NCBI GenBank assembly: GCA_951800155.1
Contig: CATOJL010000029.1
Span: 1-11,978, forward strand
DNA: 11,978 bases
DNA from: an uncultured Bacilli bacterium
Lineage (GTDB): Bacteria; Bacillota_I; Bacilli_A; RF39; UBA660
Reading direction: 5' to 3'
Shown here: positions 7,469-11,978 of the stretch, piece by piece
How the letters are laid out: each line of letters begins with the position of its first letter
How positions within the stretch are numbered: the first letter of the stretch is position 1
Notes under the pieces: model-generated
What the model was told of the DNA's origin: nothing
The model's database searches: none
The model's input: the letters and a program-made list of their open reading frames with translations, nothing else
Program-made: the position numbers and the translations under genes

Positions 7469-7496
7469 AAAAAGGGACTCTTTCTATGAGTTCCTT
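7469..7496 (-). terminator. Rho-independent terminator of the minus-strand gene
   Basis: Read on the minus strand, AAGGAACTC (7496-7488) pairs with GAGTCCCTT (7480-7472) with one mismatch around a seven-base loop, then a run of T follows (to 7469). The stop codon of the minus-strand gene (7486-7484) lies within the loop. Its placement also shields this gene from reading through into the convergent metal operon. Confidence 0.7.
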
Positions 7497-7927
7497 TCTT
7501 GCGCTATATAATAGCTGAGTAAAATATCAAAAAGGGTATCTAACACTTTTTCTACTTCATTCTTAGGATATTTAGTAGAGAGTGGTTTTAATAGAGAATA
7601 TAAAGTTTCTGTATTCTTTTTTTTCTCTTCTATGATACTTCGTATGATTTGATGACAATCTTTTAGTAAAGAATCACTGGGATTATTCAAGGTAAAGGAG
7701 TGATAAATGATTGCTTTTGGAATAGAATTTTGTTTAGAAAAGAGCTCCTTACAAAATTTCCAAAATAATCGGTTGATGATCTCATCCGCATATTCTTGTT
7801 GTATTCCATCTTCTTTGGAAATAATGAGTTCAAAATAACTTCCTGTGATATGAATATTTAGATCAGCAATATTTTTTAAGGTAGTATAAGCCTGTTCTAC
7901 TATTTGAATTTTTTTTTCTTCGGGCAT
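7484..7927 (-). CDS. Hypothetical protein, 147 residues
   Basis: I do not recognise this protein. It is 147 residues, starts at ATG (7927-7925) after AAAGGAAATC on the minus strand, and ends in a convincing terminator, so it is probably a real gene. The sequence is soluble, with no membrane segment or signal peptide. It appears mostly helical in its second half, with a charged IIEEKKKNTETLYSLL stretch and a C-terminal EVEKVLDTLFDILLSYYIAQ helix. The single W and two C residues show no metal-binding pattern. It is convergent to copA and divergent from the first XRE-type regulator; the 111-base gap holds both start regions, so the regulator may control it. A ligand-binding regulator half without a DNA-binding domain is conceivable but unsupported. 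Confidence 0.65.
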   Translation of the reverse strand: MPEEKKIQIVEQAYTTLKNIADLNIHITGSYFELIISKEDGIQQEYADEIINRLFWKFCKELFSKQNSIPKAIIYHSFTLNNPSDSLLKDCHQIIRSIIEEKKKNTETLYSLLKPLSTKYPKNEVEKVLDTLFDILLSYYIAQERNS

Positions 7928-7972
7928 AATGATTTCCTTTCTTTTTTTATTATAAGTACAACATTATAAATT

Positions 7973-8015
7973 GGCACAAAAGGTTGCTTATTTGCTTTCC
8001 TTTTTTCTTTATAAT
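7973..8015 (+). promoter_or_regulatory. Promoter/operator region of the first XRE-type gene
   Basis: A TATAAT -10 box (8010-8015) lies 23 bases before the TTG start. Upstream, a 26-base stretch (7973-7998, beginning GGCACAAAAGG) recurs before the second gene with a single mismatch, so it probably carries the -35 region and/or an operator. The best -35 in it, TTGCTT (7984-7989), has a long 20-base spacer in both copies, which hints at an activator-dependent or otherwise weak promoter. On the minus strand TATAAT-like boxes (7963-7968, 7949-7954) may serve the divergent gene. Confidence 0.5.
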
Positions 8016-8038
8016 ATGGAATATAGGAGAGTGATATT

Positions 8039-8335
8039 TTGAAGCAAGATGCAGATTTTATTGAAGATGAAAACTTTAATGAAAACGTAAAAGCAATTAT
8101 TTGTCAAAATATCAAGAGATATCGAAAAGAAAAAGGGGTACGATTGATGGATTTAGCGGATAAGTTGGATGTATCAGTGAATCATTTAAAACGTATTGAA
8201 TCAGAGAATGATAGAAATAATGTTTCTCTTATGACTTTATATAAGATATCTATTCTTTTAGATGTTCGTGTTGATAAATTTTTTGAAGAAGAAAAAGTGT
8301 CGGCTTCTTCAAACGATTCCTTTGGTAAAAGATGA
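8039..8335 (+). CDS. XRE/Cro-C1-type HTH regulator, copy 1
   Basis: A 98-residue protein made almost entirely of one helix-turn-helix domain of the XRE (HTH_3) type, about residues 22-82: NIKRYRKEKGVRLMDLADKLDVSVNHLKRIE, then a third-to-fifth helix segment LMTLYKISILLDVRVDKFF. It starts at TTG 8039, nine bases after AGGAG (8025-8029); the same start and leader occur before copy 2. Ungapped over residues 13-85, 63 of 73 residues match copy 2. The last ~12 residues (SASSNDSFGKR) are unique, and their codons run into the hairpin that terminates the gene. Such small regulators often repress their own promoter; that is inferred here. No toxin, phage or restriction partner is visible next to it. 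Confidence 0.88.
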   Translation: MKQDADFIEDENFNENVKAIICQNIKRYRKEKGVRLMDLADKLDVSVNHLKRIESENDRNNVSLMTLYKISILLDVRVDKFFEEEKVSASSNDSFGKR

Positions 8336-8355
8336 AGCATTTCTTTATCTTTTTT
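8328..8355 (+). terminator. Terminator overlapping the stop of XRE copy 1
   Basis: AAAGATGAAG (8328-8337) pairs with CTTTATCTTT (8343-8352) in ten pairs (one G-U) around a five-base loop, and T residues follow to 8355. The TGA stop (8333-8335) is inside the stem. An outer 11-bp perfect inverted repeat, TTCCTTTGGTA (8317-8327) and TACCAAAGGAA (8362-8372), encloses it. Confidence 0.65.
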
Positions 8356-8477
8356 ATTATATACCAAAGGAAATTGTCCATACTATTACTAACTTCATTT
8401 GTATATTTTTCTGTTCTTTCTTAAAATATTTTATCTCACAATATTCACTAACAGTATACCATAAATTTAAGAAATAG

Positions 8478-8519
8478 GCACAAAAGGTTGCTTCTTTGCT
8501 TTTTCTTTTTCTCTATAAT
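8478..8519 (+). promoter_or_regulatory. Promoter/operator region of the second XRE-type gene
   Basis: It repeats the copy-1 arrangement: a 26-base block (8478-8503) identical but for one base to 7973-7998, then a T-rich spacer and TATAAT (8514-8519). The TTG start lies 22 bases downstream. The rest of the gap 8373-8477 is AT-rich and holds no gene I can support. Confidence 0.5.
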
Positions 8520-8541
8520 TTTTATACAGGAGAGTGATATT

Positions 8542-8811
8542 TTGAAACAATTGATTCATTTTACAGAAGATGTAGACTTTAAAGAAAATGTAAAAGCGAT
8601 GATTTGTCAAAATATAAAAAAATATCGAAAAGAAAAAGGAATACGATTGATGGATTTAGCAGAACAGTTAGATGTATCAGTCAATCATTTGAAACGAATT
8701 GAGGCTAAAAATGATCGAAACAATATATCTCTTATGACTTTATATAAGATATCTATTCTTTTAGATGTTCGAATTGATAAATTTTTTGAAGAAGAAGAAA
8801 ACTCGATTTAG
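8542..8811 (+). CDS. XRE/Cro-C1-type HTH regulator, copy 2
   Basis: An 89-residue single-domain XRE-type regulator with the HTH at about residues 22-82 (NIKKYRKEKGIRLMDLAEQLDVSVNHLKRIE). I place the start at TTG 8542, which follows AGGAG (8528-8532) exactly as in copy 1. An upstream in-frame TTG at 8488 would add 18 residues, but those codons are the conserved promoter block itself. Differences from copy 1 are mostly conservative (V/I, K/R, D/E), and a run of over 40 bases within the segment about 8728-8772 is identical in DNA to copy 1, so the duplication or gene conversion is recent. The recognition residues SVNHLKRIE are unchanged, so both copies probably bind the same sequence. The protein ends soon after FFEEE and lacks the serine-rich tail of copy 1. 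Confidence 0.88.
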   Translation: MKQLIHFTEDVDFKENVKAMICQNIKKYRKEKGIRLMDLAEQLDVSVNHLKRIEAKNDRNNISLMTLYKISILLDVRIDKFFEEEENSI

Positions 8812-8817
8812 GGTTTT

Positions 8818-8845
8818 TTGTTTTTGTCTTTTTATGTGCTATAAT
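8818..8845 (+). promoter_or_regulatory. Promoter of the amidohydrolase-like pseudogene
   Basis: TTGTTT (8818-8823), a 16-base spacer and a perfect TATAAT (8840-8845). A strong ribosome site GGAGG (8879-8883) lies eight bases before the ATG at 8892. Expression signals are intact although the gene is broken. Confidence 0.55.
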
Positions 8846-8891
8846 AAAAAAATGTGAAGGCATTGTTTTAAAGAAAATGGAGGTGTTTTTC

Positions 8892-9511
8892 ATGGAGAAA
8901 GATTTATTTTATCATATAAAACGAATAAATGGAAGATATGAAAAGAATGATTGTAATGGAAATGTTGAAATGGGTGAAGATAAAAACTATACATGTTTCG
9001 TGGGAGAAATTCCTATTCTTTTCTCGGCACCTCATAGTGTATAAAGCAAGTTCGAGATGGAAAAGAAAAGAGCGAGGATATTTTAACAGGAGCAATTGTT
9101 TCATATATATGCACTACTTATAAAACATTTGGTATTATCCGAACTTGTAATTGGCAAGATGATCCAAATTATTATGATAGTGGTGTTAGTTTAGCGTATA
9201 AAAAAGCAATGATTTCTTTTATACAAAAGTATGGTATTGTCTATGTCTTTGATATACATGGCTGTTCAAGTAAGTATGGATTTGATATAGAAATTGGAAC
9301 AAATATGGGTGGGAATTTATCTTGTAGTGAGGAGGAACTCAATTGGATAATTACCCATTTATCGAATCATTTTTCTGTAGCGGTAGATTTATTTTTTAAA
9401 GCTTCTAAAAAAGAAACTGTTTCAAACTATGTCCATCAAAAAACCATGGTCAATTGTTTACAAATGGAATTAAGCAGTACTGTTCGATTGGCTAAAATTT
9501 ATTGCATATAA
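8892..9511 (+). pseudogene. N-formylglutamate amidohydrolase-like gene, frameshifted and probably 3'-truncated
   Basis: The first frame runs from ATG 8892 for 50 codons to LFSAPHSV, then stops at TAA (9042-9044). The protein continues in another frame from 9044 (KQVRDGKEKSED...) without a stop to 9511. Removing two bases, apparently a duplicated TA in GTGTATAAAG, restores one frame of about 205 residues. Family features lie on both sides of the break: APHS (metal/catalytic loop), RTCNWQDDPNYY, VFDIHG (9248-9262, D-x-H metal ligands), IEIGTNMGGNL, VSNYVHQKT and LQMELSS. These match the N-formylglutamate amidohydrolase-like family of zinc hydrolases; the true substrate of such Firmicute members is uncertain. 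The C-terminus ends abruptly after LQMELSSTVRLAK, somewhat before I would expect, next to mobile DNA. It would produce only an inactive 50-residue peptide unless frameshifting occurs. Confidence 0.82.
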
Positions 9512-9680
9512 AATTAATTATTGCTAATTAGTTCCTTATATTTTAAGCAATTTTAAATCATTTTAGATTAATAAAAATTAAATTATATTACTTAATTTTG
9601 TAGTTTGAGTACCTATTTGGGTACCTAAAAAAGATAATACTACTACTTATATTCTTCCTATCAATGAAAGGAAAAATATT
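9512..9680. other. AT-rich gap before tnpV; probable left part of a mobile element
   Basis: No gene is visible. The DNA becomes much more AT-rich right after the truncated amidohydrolase gene. It holds a 7-base direct repeat GTACCTA (9609-9615 and 9621-9627, 12-base period), which also forms a short GTACC/GGTAC hairpin, and a GATAAT (9633-9638) that could be a -10 box without a good -35. The element boundary probably lies near 9490-9530, but I find no terminal repeat that fixes it. Confidence 0.4.
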
Positions 9681-10043
9681 ATGGAAATAACTTATACTAA
9701 ATGTGGTGATTATTTATTGCCAAATCTAATTTTAAAACCTAGAAAACAAGAAAATTTAAATAAATATGGTTTAATGAGATTAAACTATCTAAAAAGGAAT
9801 AAATCTATCTTATATCAACAATTATTAATGCAGGATAAATTATACGATCATCTTTTTTCAGTCAGTGTTGAAGCAAAAGAAAAAGTAAATTATCTAATCT
9901 GCGAACTTGTTAAACTAGATGATTCTATTAATGAAAAATTGAAAGCAACTAATCGAATGTTATGGGTACAGAAAATGAATAATTGTAAAAATATTGCTGA
10001 AGAAATAGTTTTAAAAGAACTTATCTATGGAGATACAATATGA
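9681..10043 (+). CDS. tnpV: TnpV-family transposon-encoded protein
   Basis: A 120-residue protein that matches the TnpV family found on Firmicute transposons and integrative elements: the N-terminal MEITYTKCGDYLLPNL, the KYGLMRLNYLK block (about 29-39), LYQQLLMQDKLYDHL, and the C-terminal NRMLWVQKMNNCKNIAEEIVLKELIY. The biochemical role of TnpV is not established; it travels with tnpX-type recombinase elements, but no recombinase is visible here. ATG 9681 follows GAAAGGAA (9666-9673). Its stop overlaps the next start by four bases (ATGA). Length is normal and the frame is intact. It is evidence that this region belongs to, or is the remnant of, a mobile element. Confidence 0.85.
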   Translation: MEITYTKCGDYLLPNLILKPRKQENLNKYGLMRLNYLKRNKSILYQQLLMQDKLYDHLFSVSVEAKEKVNYLICELVKLDDSINEKLKATNRMLWVQKMNNCKNIAEEIVLKELIYGDTI

Positions 10044-10321
10044 TAAAAGGTAAAGAAGATATAACTGAAAAAGAATTTGAAGAGATACTCTTACCTTTTT
10101 ATGATAACTATAATGAATATATGATTAACTATGTTATTCCAGATACCATAGCATTTTATCTAGCAAATGGATATAGTAGAAATTGTCTATCTGATTGTCC
10201 ATTATATAATCATATTAATTCTGCTATCGATATTTTTAATGTAAGTTGTGATATTAATTGTCTAATACCAAAGATAAAACAAATTTTAAGAATTAAATTT
10301 AATCTCAAAATAGCAAATTGA
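10040..10321 (+). CDS. Unknown 93-residue protein with twin CX3C motif, coupled to tnpV
   Basis: I do not recognise a family. The start codon overlaps the tnpV stop (ATGA) and a GGAG (10029-10032) precedes it, so the two are translationally coupled and likely work or travel together. The N-terminal third is acidic (EDITEKEFEEILLPFYDNY), the middle hydrophobic (YVIPDTIAFYLANGY). Then come four cysteines, C49-x3-C53 and C70-x3-C74, separated by 16 residues, and a basic helix at the end (KIKQILRIKFNLK). Paired CX3C motifs could bind zinc or form disulfides; in the cytosol zinc is the likelier option, but this is inference. The gene ends 19 bases before the ISL3-type terminal repeat, so the insertion sequence landed just downstream and did not cut it. 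Confidence 0.68.
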   Translation: MIKGKEDITEKEFEEILLPFYDNYNEYMINYVIPDTIAFYLANGYSRNCLSDCPLYNHINSAIDIFNVSCDINCLIPKIKQILRIKFNLKIAN

Positions 10322-10340
10322 CATGAGAGTATAGAAAAAG

Positions 10341-10365
10341 TTGGTTCTTCCCCAAGTTAGTTGAA
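10341..10365. repeat. Left terminal inverted repeat of the ISL3-type element
   Basis: Perfect inverse complement of 11954-11978 over 25 bases. Its inner end TTGAA is also the start of the -35 box (TTGAAA, 10361-10366) of the transposase promoter. Confidence 0.93.
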
Positions 10366-10388
10366 AATAAAAAAAGTGATGATATACT
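10361..10388 (+). promoter_or_regulatory. Transposase promoter starting inside the terminal repeat
   Basis: TTGAAA (10361-10366), a 16-base spacer, then TATACT (10383-10388). The transposase ATG is at 10414, after a weak AAGAAGTGAT ribosome site. Transposase binding to the repeat would cover the -35 box and could limit expression; that is inference. Confidence 0.6.
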
Positions 10389-10413
10389 TATAACAAGATA
10401 AGAAGTGATTTGA

Positions 10414-10866
10414 ATGAATTTTGAAGAATTAATAAAAGAATTGAATAAAAATTTAGTAGTAATAGACAGTCAAAAAAAAGAAAATACAATATATATAAAA
10501 TGTGAAATGAAAACCAGTCAAAGTAAATGTCCATATTGTGAAAGTTTATCTGATAGTATTCATAGTAAGTATATAAGAACAATAAGTGACTTACCAATAC
10601 AAAATAATAAAGTGAAATTATTAATAATTGTAAGAAAATTCTTTTGTTCCAATCCAAACTGTAACCATAAAACATTTGGTGAAAAGTTGAATTTTGTAGA
10701 AACAAAATCAGTTAAAACAAATAGATTAATAGAATATATAAATACTATAGGATTAAGAGATAGTGCTATGGATGCAGTAAGAACATTGGCAGAATCAGGA
10801 ATAAAAATTTCTAGTAGTACAGTATTAAGAATCGTAAAAAAAAACAAAAACAACCATAACTTATGA
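10414..10866 (+). CDS. ISL3-family transposase, N-terminal fragment (frameshifted)
   Basis: 150 codons from ATG 10414 to TGA 10866. The N-terminus carries the ISL3-type zinc ribbon: CPYC (about 36-39) and CSNPNC (74-79), with SKYIRTISDLPIQ and RKFFC between, as expected for the DNA-binding part of these transposases. It is followed by an HTH-like segment, AVRTLAESGIKISSSTVLRIVKK, and then loses frame in the A9 tract at 10836-10844. The last eight or so residues (NKNNHNL) are frameshift products. With one A fewer the frame would join smoothly to the catalytic domain downstream (…VKKTKTTITYEAKNIGIDDF). On its own this fragment could bind DNA but not cut it. Confidence 0.85.
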   Translation: MNFEELIKELNKNLVVIDSQKKENTIYIKCEMKTSQSKCPYCESLSDSIHSKYIRTISDLPIQNNKVKLLIIVRKFFCSNPNCNHKTFGEKLNFVETKSVKTNRLIEYINTIGLRDSAMDAVRTLAESGIKISSSTVLRIVKKNKNNHNL

Positions 10867-11026
10867 AGCAAAAAATATAGGCATTGATGATTTTTCATCT
10901 AAAAAAAGAGAAATATATAATTCAATTATCACTGATAATGATAATCACAAAAAAATTGAAATAATTAACTCGAGAGAAAAAGAGGATATTGTAGAAGTAC
11001 TGAAACAATTTACTAATGTAGAAACA

Positions 11027-11953
11027 GTGACAAGAGATTTTTCATTAACTTATAAAAATGCTATAAGTGAGGCTTTACCTCAATCAAAGCAAATAGTAGA
11101 TAGATTTCATATTTTCAAAAATTTAACAGATGATTTATGCAGTTATTTAAAAAGAACAGTAAGTGATAGAATAAAAATTATAAAGGATACATCAGCAGAC
11201 TCTAAAGAAGTTTTAACTAAAAGGCAACAAGATAAAATTGACACTGCAAATCGAAAATGGAAAATCATTCAAGAAGCAAAGAAATTATATGGTGAGGGAA
11301 ATACAAAAACTGAAGTTATAAAAAGTCTAGGAATTACAAGAGAAACATTAAATACATATTTATCGTTAGAGAAACCACCAATAAGCGATAGTAATTGTAT
11401 TTTAGATAATTACATACCTTTGATTAAACAACTTATAATTGAGGGAAAGAAAACAAAAGAAATTTACGAAGCAATGAAAGAACAAGGATATAAAGGAAAA
11501 ATGACCGTTTTAAATATGCATATGAAAAGTATAAAAAATGAGATAAAAAACAACACTTCATACCTTAAACGAAGCAAAATCAAAAAGTTATTCTTTTATG
11601 ATTTAGAGGATATCAAGAATGAAAATCTCAAAAACGATATTACTTTCTACTTGAATCAAAATGAAGAATTAAGCAAACTTATTGAACTAGAAAAGGAGTT
11701 TAAAACTATTATATTTTCTAAGAAACCAGAACGATTAGATTTATGGGTTAAAAAAGTAAAGTCATTAAACGTTTTAGAACTAAATAGTTTCATTAATCTT
11801 ATTGAAAGTGATATTGAGGCAGTTAAAAATGCCATTATCTATGACTATAGTAATGGCCTAACTGAGGGTTTTAACAACAAAACTAAAGTTATAAAAAGAC
11901 AGATGTATGGTCGATGTAGTTTTGACTTACTCCGTCTTAAAATTTTAGCATAA
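11027..11953 (+). CDS. ISL3-family transposase, C-terminal catalytic fragment (frameshifted)
   Basis: An open frame extends from about 10846 to TAA 11953; the first normal start codon in it is GTG 11027, which lies inside the conserved core, so this is the rest of the gene cut by the frameshift rather than an independent gene. The DDE residues are all present: the first Asp in GIDDF (10880-10894, upstream of GTG 11027), the second in VTRDFSLTY (11024-11050), and the Glu in SNGLTEGFNNK. Other family marks are IVDRFHIFKNL, an inserted helix-turn-helix-like region (GNTKTEVIKSLGITRETLNTYL), and the C-terminal KVIKRQMYGRCSFDLLRLKIL. Joined to the N-terminal fragment the protein would be about 512 residues, slightly longer than the 400-500 typical of ISL3 members. 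Confidence 0.85.
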   Translation: MTRDFSLTYKNAISEALPQSKQIVDRFHIFKNLTDDLCSYLKRTVSDRIKIIKDTSADSKEVLTKRQQDKIDTANRKWKIIQEAKKLYGEGNTKTEVIKSLGITRETLNTYLSLEKPPISDSNCILDNYIPLIKQLIIEGKKTKEIYEAMKEQGYKGKMTVLNMHMKSIKNEIKNNTSYLKRSKIKKLFFYDLEDIKNENLKNDITFYLNQNEELSKLIELEKEFKTIIFSKKPERLDLWVKKVKSLNVLELNSFINLIESDIEAVKNAIIYDYSNGLTEGFNNKTKVIKRQMYGRCSFDLLRLKILA

Positions 11954-11978
11954 TTCAACTAACTTGGGGAAGAACCAA
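11954..11978. repeat. Right terminal inverted repeat of the ISL3-type element
   Basis: Perfect inverse complement of 10341-10365; it begins directly after the transposase stop codon and ends at the window edge. Confidence 0.93.

Larger units (their letters stand above)
7972..8803 (+). repeat. Tandem duplication of the XRE gene with its promoter
   Basis: Two direct copies, about 7972-8297 and 8477-8800, offset by 503-505 bases. Each contains the 26-base upstream block, TATAAT, the AGGAGAGTGATATTTTGAA leader and the HTH coding region. Similarity ends shortly after the FFEEE codons; the 3' ends and the AT-rich spacer between the copies are unrelated. Confidence 0.85.
10341..11978 (+). mobile_element. 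ISL3-family insertion sequence, essentially complete
   Basis: About 1.64 kb bounded by perfect 25-bp terminal inverted repeats (10341-10365 and 11954-11978) whose outer part reads GGTTCTTCCCCAAG, typical of ISL3-type ends. The formal ends are probably GG at 10343 and CC at 11976; the outer TT/AA pair may belong to the 8-bp target duplication usual for the family. The left flank reads AAAAAGTT, and only AA of the right flank is visible, which agrees with but does not prove a duplication. Inside is one transposase gene interrupted by a frameshift. The last 2 bases of the window are the right flank or the outermost repeat, so the other side cannot be examined. Confidence 0.9.

Noticed and set aside
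7972..7989. A sigma-54-like -24/-12 promoter: TGGCAC followed by TTGCTT
   Set aside because: GG and GC are separated by 11 bases where sigma-54 promoters need 10, the second copy has AGGCAC, and a sigma-A TATAAT stands at a suitable distance before both genes.
8262..8477. A 71-codon plus-strand frame after XRE copy 1
   Set aside because: It overlaps the regulator in another frame, runs through the terminator, is made of low-complexity F/I/K/Y codons and has no ribosome site.
9036..9046. Programmed -1 frameshifting in the amidohydrolase-like gene
   Set aside because: No X-XXY-YYZ slippery heptamer or downstream structure is apparent at the break; an inserted TA explains it more simply.
8929..9123. 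Overlapping small frames on both strands within the amidohydrolase-like pseudogene
   Set aside because: Family motifs fix the true frame on either side of the break; these frames carry no recognisable motif.
9512..9680. CRISPR-like or origin iteron array
   Set aside because: Only two copies of a 7-base repeat are present, with no spacers of constant length and no cas or rep gene nearby.

Overview
The window is AT-rich bacterial DNA (roughly 30% G+C by eye) with strong Shine-Dalgarno sites, TTG and GTG starts, and TGA used as a stop (the regulator gene, both ATPases and several others end in TGA). It looks like a low-GC Firmicute of the Bacilli/Erysipelotrichia type using the standard bacterial code. 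The surface-protein family at the left edge is of a kind I associate with gut Firmicutes; the lineage is an inference.

Layout. (1) 1-2220: the 3' end of one gene and two complete paralogous genes for secreted or surface proteins. They share a short NV-x-ALD-x-LY-S-K module, and the two complete ones add a duplicated ~28-residue GDA...GK...VGT repeat and a common C-terminal domain. A terminator follows. (2) 2306-7277: a five-gene metal-resistance operon with very tight or overlapping junctions: an ArsR/SmtB (CadC-like) repressor, a free-standing zinc-type HMA protein, a Zn/Cd/Pb P1B-type ATPase lacking its own HMA domain, a CopZ-like copper chaperone, and a CopA-type Cu(I) ATPase. Two ArsR-type palindromes sit on and just after the promoter. 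(3) 7278-8811: a convergent orphan gene of 147 codons on the minus strand, then two tandem, recently duplicated small XRE-type regulators that keep the same upstream element and the same TTG start. (4) 8812-9511: an N-formylglutamate amidohydrolase-like gene, broken by a 2-base insertion and probably short at its 3' end. (5) 9512-11978: mobile DNA. A tnpV gene overlaps a small four-cysteine protein of unknown function, and an ISL3-family insertion sequence follows with perfect 25-bp terminal inverted repeats. Its transposase is split by a +1 frameshift at an A9 tract. The second repeat ends exactly at the window edge.

How it works together. The metal operon is the clear functional unit. The repressor should release its operators on binding metal and so induce the Zn/Cd/Pb pump with its detached HMA partner, and also the copper chaperone/copper pump pair, for which no CopY or CsoR is visible. 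The right half reads as a decaying accessory region: gene duplication, a pseudogene, then transposon parts. I found no rRNA, tRNA or CRISPR array. No system here is certainly new; the best candidates for novelty are the combined Zn+Cu operon under one double-site sensor, the tnpV-linked twin-CX3C protein, and the modular surface-protein family.
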